Shown: in pieces, positions 56,664-64,000 of the stretch | Numbering within the stretch: the first letter of the stretch is position 1 | How the letters are laid out: every line of letters starts with the position of its first letter | Source: Egibacteraceae bacterium | GTDB lineage: Bacteria > Actinomycetota > Nitriliruptoria > Euzebyales > Egibacteraceae | Length of the DNA stretch: 64,000 nt | NCBI GenBank assembly: GCA_035540635.1 | Contig: DATLGH010000021.1 | Coordinates: 60,237-124,236, forward strand | Direction: 5' to 3' | The notes under the pieces: generated by a model | Told to the model about the DNA's origin: nothing | Seen by the model: only the letters and a program-made list of their open reading frames with translations | The model's database searches: none | Made by a program: the position numbers and the translations under genes

Positions 56664-58690
56664 GTGACTGGTGTTTTTCGTGCCGGTAGCGAGGGTTTCG
56701 CGCCGGCGTCTGCGAGAATGACAGGTGTGTGGTTCTCGCGGAAGGCTGCGGTGTGACGTTGGGTGTGGCCGAGCGGCAAGGTGATCTCCTTGACGAGGTG
56801 ACCCGGCACTGCGACGAGGCGGTGCCCGAAGGGTCGGTGTACGCGCTGTTGCATCGTGAGCGCGACAACCTGTTCCCTGACGGGATGTTCGCGGATCTGT
56901 TCACGTCCACGGGTCGGCGCAGCGTGCCGCCGTCGATCGTGGCCACGGTGATGGTGCTGCAAAAGCTCGGGGGGCTGTCGGACCGGGAGGCGTGCGAGCG
57001 GTTCGCGTTTGACGTGCGCTGGCGCTACGCCTGCGGGCTTGGCGGCTGGGACGCCGGCCAGCGGGCGTCGTTCGCGCACACGGTGCTGGTGGACATGCGC
57101 GCCCGGCTGCGCGACTCCAACGACCCCAAGCGGGTGTTTCGCGCGACCACCGATCTGGCCGCGGACGCGGGGCTGCTGGGGGTCAAGCGGGCGTTGGACT
57201 CCGCGCCGCTGTTCGACGCGGTCGCCACCCAGGACACGGTGACGCTGATCCGCTCGGCGATCCGGGGGCTGCTGCGCGCGGCGCCGGCGGCGTTGGCGGC
57301 CGCGATCCGGGCGGCGCTTGTCCGCCACGACGACTACACGGCGGCGGGCAAGCCGCCCTGCGACTGGGACGACGCGGCCGCCCGCGAGTTGCTGGTCGAC
57401 GAGTTGGTGGGTGACGGGCTGGCCGCGCTGGGTGTGGTCGAGCAGGCCACCACCGCCGACCCGGCGGTGGGCGAGGCCGCCGCGCTGCTGGCCACCGTGG
57501 TCGGCCAGGACGTGGAGGAGGGCGACGACGGGGTGTTTCGCATCGCCCGGCGGGTCGCCCGCGACCGGGTGATCTCCACCGTGGACCCCGACGCCCGCCA
57601 CGGCCACAAGACCAGCGCGCGCCGCTACGACGGCTACAAGGGCCACGTCGCGGTCGACCCCGACTCGGAGATCATCACCCAGACCGCGGTGACGCCGGCC
57701 AACGTCGGTGACGCCGAGGCCACCCAGACGCTGCTGGCCGAGTTCGTCGCCCCGTCGGCGACCACCCACGACGCCGCCCCCGCCGCGACCACCGACGACC
57801 ACGACCCGCCCAACAACGACCACGACCCGACCAACACCGGCACGCCCCACGCCGACGACGACCCGGCCGCCGACACCCCTGACGACAGCCACGACGCCGC
57901 CGGCGACCCCGACGACGGTGACGATGGCGCCGCGGGCGACGGCGAGGGCGGCGGGCCGCGGGTGTACGGCGACGCCGCCTACGGCAGCGGGGACAACCTC
58001 GAGGCGCTGCGCAAGATGGGCGCCACCGCGATGACCAAGGTGGCCCCCGCGACCGCGCCGGGAGGGCGGTTCAGCAAGGACCGCTTCGACGTCGACCTGC
58101 AGGCCGGCACGGTCACCTGCCCAGCCGGGCAGACCGTCGGGCTGAAGGTCGCGGCCAACGGCAACGGCACCGCCACGTTCGGCGGGCTGTGCGCCGACTG
58201 CCCGCTGCGCGCCCAATGCACCGCCTCGCCCGCCGGCCGCAGCGTCAACGTCGGACCCCACGAGGCGCTGCTGGCCGCTGCACGCGCCCGCCAGGCCGAC
58301 CCTGACTGGCAGGCCGACTACCGCGCCAACCGTCCCAAGGTCGAACGCAAGCTCGCTCACCTCGTCCGCCGCGGGCACGGCGGACGCCGCGCCCGCGTAC
58401 GCGGCCGACAACGCGTGGCCCAAGACTGGGACTGGAACGCCGCCGCGCACAACATCGCACGCCTGGCCATGCTCGGCGTGCGCCGAAACACCACCGGCTG
58501 GCAGGCCGCCACCGCATGAAACGCCCACACCGCCAGCACACCGCCCACCAGGGACCCCAGCCGCCCCCTGCCCCCACGCCCGACACCGCGCCACCGGCGA
58601 CCAGATCACACCAGCACCCCCAGAACACGCCCTGACCAAGGACCAGCCCATGAACCGGTCACCCCTGACCCCTCGTTGCACACCAGCCAC
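56664..58690 (+). mobile_element. IS1182-like insertion sequence with CTAG target duplication
   Basis: 2,027 bp between two CTAG copies (56660-56663 and 58691-58694). The ends are inverted repeats: GTGACTGGTGT at the left and, reading inward from the right, GTGGCTGGTGT (10 of 11 match). It holds one transposase gene and about 170 bp after it. Removing the element and one CTAG restores a tight pimA-lemA junction (stop, 9 bases, ATG), strong support for the edges given here. Confidence 0.85.
56753..58519 (+). CDS. IS1182-family DDE transposase
   Basis: 588 residues from GTG 56753, with GGAAGG eight bases upstream; GTG 56729 is an alternative. N-terminal DUF772-type domain (YALLHRERDNLFPDGMFADL, PPSIVATVMVLQKLGGLSDREACE). 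DDE catalytic core: first Asp in STVDPDARHG, second in VYGDAAYGSGDN, a Cys pair (CADCPLRAQC) and the final Glu in KVERKLAHLVRRG. Between the first and second Asp is a low-complexity insert of about 75 residues rich in Asp, Thr and His (HDAAPAATTDDHDPPNNDHD). The gene is intact and probably active. A long opposite-strand frame across it is not a gene. Confidence 0.93.
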   Translation: MTLGVAERQGDLLDEVTRHCDEAVPEGSVYALLHRERDNLFPDGMFADLFTSTGRRSVPPSIVATVMVLQKLGGLSDREACERFAFDVRWRYACGLGGWDAGQRASFAHTVLVDMRARLRDSNDPKRVFRATTDLAADAGLLGVKRALDSAPLFDAVATQDTVTLIRSAIRGLLRAAPAALAAAIRAALVRHDDYTAAGKPPCDWDDAAARELLVDELVGDGLAALGVVEQATTADPAVGEAAALLATVVGQDVEEGDDGVFRIARRVARDRVISTVDPDARHGHKTSARRYDGYKGHVAVDPDSEIITQTAVTPANVGDAEATQTLLAEFVAPSATTHDAAPAATTDDHDPPNNDHDPTNTGTPHADDDPAADTPDDSHDAAGDPDDGDDGAAGDGEGGGPRVYGDAAYGSGDNLEALRKMGATAMTKVAPATAPGGRFSKDRFDVDLQAGTVTCPAGQTVGLKVAANGNGTATFGGLCADCPLRAQCTASPAGRSVNVGPHEALLAAARARQADPDWQADYRANRPKVERKLAHLVRRGHGGRRARVRGRQRVAQDWDWNAAAHNIARLAMLGVRRNTTGWQAATA

Positions 58691-59815
58691 CTAGGGGCGG
58701 CCGGCGACCCTCCGGTAGACCGCCTCGACCTCGGCGCCGACCACCGGCAGGTCGTAGCGGGCGGCGGTGCGCCGGCCCTCGGCGGCCATCGCGCGGCGCA
58801 GGTGGGCGTTGGCGAGCAGCGTGCCGACGGCGTCCGCCACCGCCAGGGCGTCGCCCGGCGGCACGAGGCGGCCCTGGCGGGCGTCCTTCACGACCCCCCG
58901 GAAGCCCGGGATGTTGCTCGCGACGACCGGCAGCCCCGCGGCCATCGCCTCGAGCAGCACGATCCCGAACGACTCGCCCCCGCGGTTGGGTGCGATGAGG
59001 ACGTCGGCGCTCGCGAGGTAGCGGGGCTTTTCCGCCTCGGGCACCGCCCCGACGAACAGCACGTGGGGGCGCAGGGAACCGGGCACCATGTCCTGGCACC
59101 GGCGGCGCTCGGGCCCCTCGCCCACGACGCACAGCCGCACCGAGGGGTCCGCGGCGTGCACCCGCAGGAACGCCCGGATCGCCACGTCGAGGCCCTTGCG
59201 TGGCTCGAGCCGGCCGACGAACAGCAGCAGGGGGCGCGCCGGGTCGGCGAGCTCGGGAAACGGCTCGGCGTCGGCGTAGGCGGAGACGTCCACACCGTTG
59301 GGCACGACCTGGAAGGACCCGAGCGGCAGGCGCAGCGCCTCCCCGACGAAGGTCTGCGCCGAGGGTGAGACGGCGAGGCGGGCGGCCAGGCGCCGCACGA
59401 CCCGCCGCCCGACGGGGGCGACGAACCGGTAGAGGCGGTCGGCGTCCGACCAGGCGTGGAAGGTCCCGACGACCGGTGCGGGCCCGAAGGCCGACGCGGC
59501 CGCCGACACGAGCGGCACGAGCGGCTCGTGGACGTGGACGACGTCGGGGCGGAAGGACCGCAGCGCCTGGAGGGTGCGCCGCGCGGCCAGGGGCGAGGGC
59601 GACACCGGCGCCACCGACCGGTTGTAGGGCACGGGCACCGGTCGGCCGACCGGGACGACGAGGTGGCCGACCCCCTCCTCGGGCACGGCCCCGGACGCGG
59701 GGGCGAGGATGCGCACCGTGTGGCGCGGCGCGAGGTGCGCCGCGAGGTTCTCGACGTGGCCGCGCACACCACCGTGACGCAGCCAGTCGTAGGGGCAGAC
59801 GAGCGCGATCCTCAT
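58691..59815 (-). CDS. pimA: Phosphatidyl-myo-inositol mannosyltransferase-like GT4 (PimA)
   Basis: 374 residues from ATG 59815, overlapping the acyltransferase stop (ATGA). MRIALVCPYDWLRHGGVRGH start as in PimA, then FHAWSDADRLYRF, VVPNGVDVSAY, LLFVGRLEPRKGLDVAIRAF and the GT4 catalytic PNRGGESFGIVLLEAMAAG with E-x7-E. In mycobacteria it adds the first mannose to phosphatidylinositol. The context pgsA-acyltransferase-pimA is identical, so the same reaction is likely. Its stop codon lies within the duplicated CTAG at the IS edge and was not altered by the insertion. Confidence 0.9.
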   Translation of the reverse strand: MRIALVCPYDWLRHGGVRGHVENLAAHLAPRHTVRILAPASGAVPEEGVGHLVVPVGRPVPVPYNRSVAPVSPSPLAARRTLQALRSFRPDVVHVHEPLVPLVSAAASAFGPAPVVGTFHAWSDADRLYRFVAPVGRRVVRRLAARLAVSPSAQTFVGEALRLPLGSFQVVPNGVDVSAYADAEPFPELADPARPLLLFVGRLEPRKGLDVAIRAFLRVHAADPSVRLCVVGEGPERRRCQDMVPGSLRPHVLFVGAVPEAEKPRYLASADVLIAPNRGGESFGIVLLEAMAAGLPVVASNIPGFRGVVKDARQGRLVPPGDALAVADAVGTLLANAHLRRAMAAEGRRTAARYDLPVVGAEVEAVYRRVAGRP

Positions 59816-60801
59816 GCCGACGGCGCCCAGTCCCCACGGCGGTGCTCGGGCAGGTCGGCGAGCCACACCGGCTGGACGGCGTGCCACTGCGCGGGGTCGA
59901 GCCGGATGATGCGCTCGAGGGCGCCGGCGACGCGCTGCGCCGCCTCCTCGACGCCGAGCCCGGTCACGTCGAGGGGCGGCAGGACCTCGATGTGCCAGCG
60001 CCGGCCGGGCCGCTGGAGCATCGTCGCCGGCACGATCGGGGCGCCGGTGCGCTGGGACAGCACGACCGGGCCGGGTGGGATGCGCGCGTCCTCGCCGAAC
60101 AGCCGCACGACGGGGCCCCGGCCGGTGAGGTCGCGTTCGGCGAGCAGGCCGACGAGGTGGTTGGCGGCCAGCACGCGGCCGAGGCGCCCGACGAGGTCCT
60201 CACCCCGGCGCAGGGGCACGACCTCCAGGCCGACGGTCTCGCGGAGGCGTACGAACTTCGCGAACAGCGCGCGGGGGCGGAGAACCTCCGCGACCACGGC
60301 CATGTGGTAGCCGTGCGTCTCGCCCCACTGGGCGCACACGTCCCACGAGCCGTGGTGGGCGAGCAGGATCACCGCTCCCCTGCCCTCGTCGAGCGCCGCG
60401 TCGAGGGGTCCGAACCCGTTCGTCGTCGTCCGCCGGTCGAGGTCGTCGGCGTCGAGGTCGGCGGCCCGGAACGCCTCGACCCAGTAGCGGGCGTAGGACC
60501 GGAAGGCGGCGCGCACCGTGCGGTCGAGCTCGTGGGGCTCGACGACGCGGGCCAGGTTGGCGGTCAGCTGGCGGCGCATCCGCCCGGCGATGCGGTAGGC
60601 GAGCCCGGCGGCGAGCGCCGCGCCTGCGTGCGCCGCCGGTTCGGGCACCCGGCGGGCCGCCTCCCAGACGAGGTTCCACGCGACCGCGGTGGCGCGCAGG
60701 GCGAGGCTCTCCGGGCGCGGGTCGGCGGGGATGCGCTCGTGCGCGCCGGGGTTGCGGTCGACGGGCTGGCCGGGAAAGCCCGTCCCGCGGTAGCGGGTCA
60801 T
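59812..60801 (-). CDS. Phosphatidylinositol mannoside acyltransferase (PatA-like)
   Basis: 329 residues from ATG 60801, overlapping the pgsA stop (ATGA). LpxL/HtrB-type lysophospholipid acyltransferase with HHGSWD (His149, Asp154; the HX4D motif) in ILLAHHGSWDVCAQWGE, then VGLLAERDLTGRG and VLSQRTGAPIVPATML. In mycobacteria the neighbour of pimA acylates PIM1. Acts at the inner face of the membrane. The first 35 residues (RYRGTGFPGQP...) are not conserved. Confidence 0.9.
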   Translation of the reverse strand: MTRYRGTGFPGQPVDRNPGAHERIPADPRPESLALRATAVAWNLVWEAARRVPEPAAHAGAALAAGLAYRIAGRMRRQLTANLARVVEPHELDRTVRAAFRSYARYWVEAFRAADLDADDLDRRTTTNGFGPLDAALDEGRGAVILLAHHGSWDVCAQWGETHGYHMAVVAEVLRPRALFAKFVRLRETVGLEVVPLRRGEDLVGRLGRVLAANHLVGLLAERDLTGRGPVVRLFGEDARIPPGPVVLSQRTGAPIVPATMLQRPGRRWHIEVLPPLDVTGLGVEEAAQRVAGALERIIRLDPAQWHAVQPVWLADLPEHRRGDWAPSA

Positions 60802-61403
60802 CTCCCCGCTTCCCGCGACGGGTCGGCGGCGGTCCGCGCCTGGCGCAGGACGGCCCGGACGCGCTGGACGACGGTGACGAGGGTGCCCGCGGCGAGCACC
60901 CACAGCGCGAGCGGCACGAAGGCGAAGTGGATCGCGAGGAGGATGATGATGACGCGCTCGGCCCGCTCGAGCACGCCCACCGTCGCGTTCCAGCCGAGCG
61001 ACTCCGCCTTCGCCCGGATGTAGCTCGTCAGCTGGGAGCCGCCGAGGACGAACACCGCCACGCCGAACAGCAGCGGGTCGTCGCGCACGAGCCAGGCGAC
61101 CGTGCCGAAGATGAGCACGTCACCGACCCGGTCGGCGACGCTGTCGTAGAACGCCCCGAACGGTCCGGCCGTGCCCCGCTCGCGGGCGACGATGCCGTCG
61201 AACGCGTCGGTCGCCGCTCCGACGGCAAGGACCCACGCGCCGGCCCGGGGGTAGCCCGCGAGGACGACCGCGGCGCCGGCGGCGGACAGCACGAGACCGG
61301 CGGTCGTGAGCCCGTTGGCGGTGAGCCCCATGCGCGCCATGGCCCGCCCGACCGGGGTGAGCACCCGGTCGGTGGCGGCGCGCGCGTAGGCGTTCAGGGC
61401 CAT
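60798..61403 (-). CDS. pgsA: CDP-alcohol phosphatidyltransferase (phosphatidylinositol phosphate synthase-like)
   Basis: 201 residues with about six helices. The full CDP-alcohol signature is intact: Asp66, Asp69-Gly70, Ala73-Arg74, Gly83, Asp87 and Asp91 (D-x2-DG-x2-AR-x8-G-x3-D-x3-D). In the PIM locus the homologue makes phosphatidylinositol phosphate from CDP-diacylglycerol and inositol phosphate. Substrate choice is inferred from context. 52 bp after the HIT gene. Confidence 0.93.
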   Translation of the reverse strand: MALNAYARAATDRVLTPVGRAMARMGLTANGLTTAGLVLSAAGAAVVLAGYPRAGAWVLAVGAATDAFDGIVARERGTAGPFGAFYDSVADRVGDVLIFGTVAWLVRDDPLLFGVAVFVLGGSQLTSYIRAKAESLGWNATVGVLERAERVIIILLAIHFAFVPLALWVLAAGTLVTVVQRVRAVLRQARTAADPSREAGR

Positions 61404-61455
61404 GGTGGCCCTGAGGCTATGCGATCGGTCCGGAGGCGCTTTGGTGCCGGGGCGG

Positions 61456-62001
61456 TCAGGCCGCGGCGAAGGCGGGCGCGAGCCGGTCGTAGGTGTCCTC
61501 GAGCATCTCGGGCAGGACCCGCGTGCCGGCGATGACCGGCATGAAGTTCGTGTCCCCGCCCCAGCGCGGGACGACGTGCTGGTGGATGTGGTCGGCGATG
61601 CCGGCCCCCGCGACGGCGCCGACGTTCACGCCGAGGTTGAACGCCTGCGCCTCGGTGCAGGCGGCGAGTATGCGCACGGCCCGCTGGCTGAGCAGCGCCA
61701 TCTCGCAGACCTCGTCGCGGGTGAGGGCGTCGAAGGCGTCGACGTGGCGGTAGGGCACGACCATGAGGTGGCCCGGGTTGTAGGGGTAGGCGTTGAGGAT
61801 CACGAAGCACGCGTCGGCCCGGTGGACGATGAGCGCCTCGCGGTCGTCGCCGCCGCCGGGCAGGACGCAGAACGGGCATCCGGTGACCTTGCGGTCGGGA
61901 TCGCGGATGTAGGCCATGCGCCACGGCGTCCACAGCCGCTGGAGCGCGTCGAGGCGCTGCTCGTCGACCCGGCGCGCGCCTTCCGGAGGGTCCGGGCTCA
62001 T
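61456..62001 (-). CDS. HIT-domain hydrolase (Ap4A phosphorylase-like)
   Basis: 181 residues from ATG 62001, overlapping the thrS stop (ATGA). Cys pair CPFC near residues 42-45 (zinc), NAYPYNPGHLMVVPYRHV, and the histidine triad in DHIHQHVVPRW. Homologues of Rv2613c type cleave or phosphorolyse Ap4A, a by-product of tRNA synthetases, which suits its coupling to thrS. Confidence 0.93.
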   Translation of the reverse strand: MSPDPPEGARRVDEQRLDALQRLWTPWRMAYIRDPDRKVTGCPFCVLPGGGDDREALIVHRADACFVILNAYPYNPGHLMVVPYRHVDAFDALTRDEVCEMALLSQRAVRILAACTEAQAFNLGVNVGAVAGAGIADHIHQHVVPRWGGDTNFMPVIAGTRVLPEMLEDTYDRLAPAFAAA

Positions 62002-63890
62002 CGGCGGTCGGCGACCTCTCGGGCGAGCTCCTCGACGAAAGGCCCGAGCTCCACGTCCTTGCGCTGGTCGCCGGTCCGGGGGCGCACGGCGACGGTGCCG
62101 GCCTCGGCCTCGCTGTCGCCGACGACGAGCTGGTAGGGGACCTTGGCGAGCTGGTGCTTGCGGATCTTGGCCCCCATCGTCTCGTCGGCGTCGTCGAGCT
62201 CGGCGCGCAGGCCGCGGGCGCGCAGCGCGGCCACGACGACCCATCCGTAGTCGTGGTGGCGGTCGGCGACCGGGACGACGACCGCCTGCACCGGAGCGAG
62301 CCACGTCGGGAAGGCGCCGGCGGTCGACTCGAGCAGCACGGCGAAGAAGCGCTCGATCGACCCGAACAGCGCCCGATGGACCATGTAGGGCCGGTGCGGC
62401 GAGCCGTCGTCCCCGGCGTAGGCCATGGCGAAGCGCTCCGGCAGGGTGAAGTCCACCTGGATCGTCGACAGCTGCCACTCCCGGCCGATGGCGTCACGGG
62501 CGTGCACGTCGATCTTCGGGCCGTAGAACGCGCCCTCCCCCTCGTCGATGGAGTAGGCGATGCCCGAGCTCGCCGCCGCCTCCTCGAGCGCCCCCTCGGC
62601 GTGCGCCCACTGCTCGTCGGTGCCGACCGACTTGTCCGCCGGGCGGGTGGACACGGCCACCCGTGAGGGCTCGCCGAGGCCGAACGCGGCGAACACGTCG
62701 CGGCCGAAGGCGAGGCAGCCGGCGACCTCGTCGATGAGCTGCGCGGCGGTGCAGAAGATGTGCGAGTCGTCCTGGGTGAACCCGCGCGCCCGCAGGAGCC
62801 CGTTCACGACGCCGGAGCGCTCGTAGCGGTAGACGGTGCCGAGCTCGGAGAACCGCAGGGGCAGCTCGCGGTAGCTGCGGGTGCGCGAGCCGAACGCGAG
62901 GATGTGGAAGGGGCAGTTCATCGGCTTGAGCCGGTAGGTCGCGGCCTCGACCTCCATGCCGGGGAACATCAGGTCGCCGTAGTTCTGCAGGTGGCCGGAG
63001 GTCTGCCACAGCTCCTCGCGGGCGACATGGGGGGTGTAGACCGGTTCGTACCCGCGCCGGAGGGTCTCCGCGCGGATCCAGTCCTCCATCTCCTTGCGGA
63101 CGATCGCGCCCTTGGGCAGGAAGATCGCCATGCCGGGACCGAGCTCCTCGGGGAAGTGCAGGAGCTCGAGCTCGCGTCCGAGCTTGCGGTGGTCGCGCTT
63201 GCGGGCCTCCTCGAGGCGCTCGAGGTGGGCCTGCAGGGCCTTCTTCGACTCCCAGGCGGTGCCGTAGATGCGCTGGAGCATCGGCCGGCGCTCGTCGCCC
63301 CGCCAGTAGGCGCCGGCCACCCGCTGCAGGGCGAAGGCGGGCACCCACTTCGTGGTGGGGATGTGCGGGCCGCGGCACAGGTCCGGCCAGACGCTGCCGT
63401 CGGGGCGGACGTTGTCGTAGACGGTGACGGTGCCCGCCGCGGCGGGGTCGACGTCGACGGTCTCGTCACCGCTCACGCCCTCACCGGAGGTGGCGCGCTC
63501 GATGAGCTCCTGCTTGTAGGGCTGGGCGGCGAACAGCTCGAGCGCCTCGTCGCGGGACAGCTCGCGGCGGCGGAAGGCCTGCGCCTCGCGGACGATCTCG
63601 TGCATGCGGTCCTCGACGCGCGAGAGGTCCTCGGGCGTGAAGGGCCGGGGCACGTCGAAGTCGTAGTAGAAGCCGTCGGTGATCGGCGGGCCGATGGCGA
63701 ACTTCGCCTCCGGAAACAGGTCGGTCACCGCCTGGGCCATGATGTGGGCCACCGAGTGGCGCAGTACCGCGCGGCCCTCCTCGGAGTCGGCGGCGACCGG
63801 CTCGACGCTGGCCCCGTCGGCCACCGGGGTGGCGAGGTCGCGCACCGCCCGGCAGACAGCGGTCAGCGTCCCGCTATCCTCGACCTCCAT
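61998..63890 (-). CDS. thrS: Threonyl-tRNA synthetase with incomplete TGS domain
   Basis: 630 residues from ATG 63890. The second half of TGS (VRDLATPVADGASVEPVAA), then the editing domain (RHSVAHIMAQAV, with Cys in the WPDLCRGPH block), class II motifs (RYERSGVVNGLLRARGFTQDDSH, GAFPTWLAPVQ) and the anticodon-binding C-terminus. Everything after TGS is intact. The first 12 or so residues (MEVEDSGTLTAV) do not look like ThrRS, and the expected first TGS strand (PDG...) is missing here but appears on the opposite strand at 63889. A slightly longer frame to 63929 does not repair it. See findings: inversion or assembly artefact. Confidence 0.9.
   Translation of the reverse strand: MEVEDSGTLTAVCRAVRDLATPVADGASVEPVAADSEEGRAVLRHSVAHIMAQAVTDLFPEAKFAIGPPITDGFYYDFDVPRPFTPEDLSRVEDRMHEIVREAQAFRRRELSRDEALELFAAQPYKQELIERATSGEGVSGDETVDVDPAAAGTVTVYDNVRPDGSVWPDLCRGPHIPTTKWVPAFALQRVAGAYWRGDERRPMLQRIYGTAWESKKALQAHLERLEEARKRDHRKLGRELELLHFPEELGPGMAIFLPKGAIVRKEMEDWIRAETLRRGYEPVYTPHVAREELWQTSGHLQNYGDLMFPGMEVEAATYRLKPMNCPFHILAFGSRTRSYRELPLRFSELGTVYRYERSGVVNGLLRARGFTQDDSHIFCTAAQLIDEVAGCLAFGRDVFAAFGLGEPSRVAVSTRPADKSVGTDEQWAHAEGALEEAAASSGIAYSIDEGEGAFYGPKIDVHARDAIGREWQLSTIQVDFTLPERFAMAYAGDDGSPHRPYMVHRALFGSIERFFAVLLESTAGAFPTWLAPVQAVVVPVADRHHDYGWVVVAALRARGLRAELDDADETMGAKIRKHQLAKVPYQLVVGDSEAEAGTVAVRPRTGDQRKDVELGPFVEELAREVADRR
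63875..63880 (+). promoter_or_regulatory. Leaderless-type -10 (TATCCT) before the TGS-like start
   Basis: TATCCT lies eight bases before the plus-strand ATG at 63889, the same spacing as before aspS and pdxS. This supports the idea that the natural 5' end of thrS (or of a paralogue) is on the plus strand here. Confidence 0.5.
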
Positions 63891-64000
63891 GTCGACCGAT
63901 GAGATCCTCGTCAAGGGCCCCGACGGCACCGACGCGCGCGTCGAGGCCGGGGCGACGGCGCAGGACGCGCTGCGGGCGCTCGGGGCGCTCGGGGGCGGGC
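63889..64000 (+). CDS. TGS-domain N-terminus, probably the 5' part of a thrS gene (partial)
   Basis: 37 codons are visible before the window ends: MSTDEI followed by ILVKGPDGTDARVEAGAT and AQDALRALGALGGG. It matches the first strands and helix of a TGS domain (compare the PDG...GTT pattern at the start of other ThrRS). It begins in the same CATG as the minus-strand thrS. The two pieces together would make one complete TGS domain, though the linking part is not visible. Continuation is outside the window. Confidence 0.55.
   Translation, partial: MSTDEILVKGPDGTDARVEAGATAQDALRALGALGGG

Noticed and set aside
56660..58690. A 676-codon minus-strand frame covering almost the whole IS
   Set aside because: Its composition is Val/Gly/Arg repetitive and it mirrors the transposase codons. 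The opposite frame has clear DDE transposase motifs.

Overview
The window is very GC-rich DNA from a bacterium. TANNNT-type promoters sit directly before start codons, genes overlap as GTGA or ATGA, and the housekeeping gene order matches the thrS-to-aspS block of Mycobacterium and other Actinomycetota (thrS, HIT, pgsA, PIM acyltransferase, pimA ... pdxS, pdxT, yebC, ruvCAB, yajC, secDF, apt, rel, MBL hydrolase, hisS, aspS). Several surface proteins carry S-layer homology (SLH) repeats, and there are SpoIID-SLH fusions and a cell-wall-binding-repeat-2 protein. Together these suggest a deep-branching actinobacterium of the Nitriliruptoria/Euzebya/Egibacter kind rather than a streptomycete or mycobacterium. 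That placement is inference. No tRNA, rRNA or CRISPR array was seen.

Bases 1 to 8,012 hold a surface-polysaccharide cluster: a flippase running off the left edge, three family-2 glycosyltransferases, an NAD-dependent epimerase, a polyprenyl-phosphate glycosylphosphotransferase and an O-antigen-ligase-like protein with TPRs. Bases 8,101 to 26,070 are a cell-envelope region: two secreted SLH/Ig-like proteins, two tandem secreted subtilases, two SpoIID/LytB proteins with C-terminal SLH repeats, a UDP-GlcNAc 2-epimerase, a cell-wall-binding-repeat-2 protein, a flippase-like membrane protein, a CsaB-type polysaccharide pyruvyl transferase and a LysM lytic transglycosylase. The SLH proteins and the pyruvyl transferase fit one anchoring system, in which SLH domains bind pyruvylated wall polymer.

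Bases 26,108 to 63,890 are the conserved actinobacterial block, mostly on the minus strand, with insertions: (i) an AbiEi/DUF559-type gene bracketed by two copies of one 18-19 bp palindrome, plus a UbiA prenyltransferase, between aspS and hisS; (ii) a collagen-like secreted protein between rel and apt; (iii) an HD-domain protein between secD and yajC; (iv) a WxL-like/DUF916 pair between ruvC and ruvA, where ruvC and ruvA each have their own LexA box; (v) a nine-gene Tad (Flp) pilus operon between yebC and ruvC; (vi) an IS1182-like element between pimA and lemA, with a CTAG duplication that lets the original junction be rebuilt.

At the extreme right, thrS lacks the first half of its TGS domain. 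A TGS-like N-terminus starts on the opposite strand, sharing the same CATG. This points to an inversion breakpoint or an assembly chimera at about 63.85 kb.

The best candidate for an undescribed system is the palindrome-AbiEi/DUF559-palindrome unit at 27,988-29,079, whose layout resembles REP/RAYT units but with a nuclease-fold protein in place of the transposase. Next are the WxL-like pair in an actinobacterium, and a leader motif shared by the two subtilases and resembled upstream of the pilin operon.
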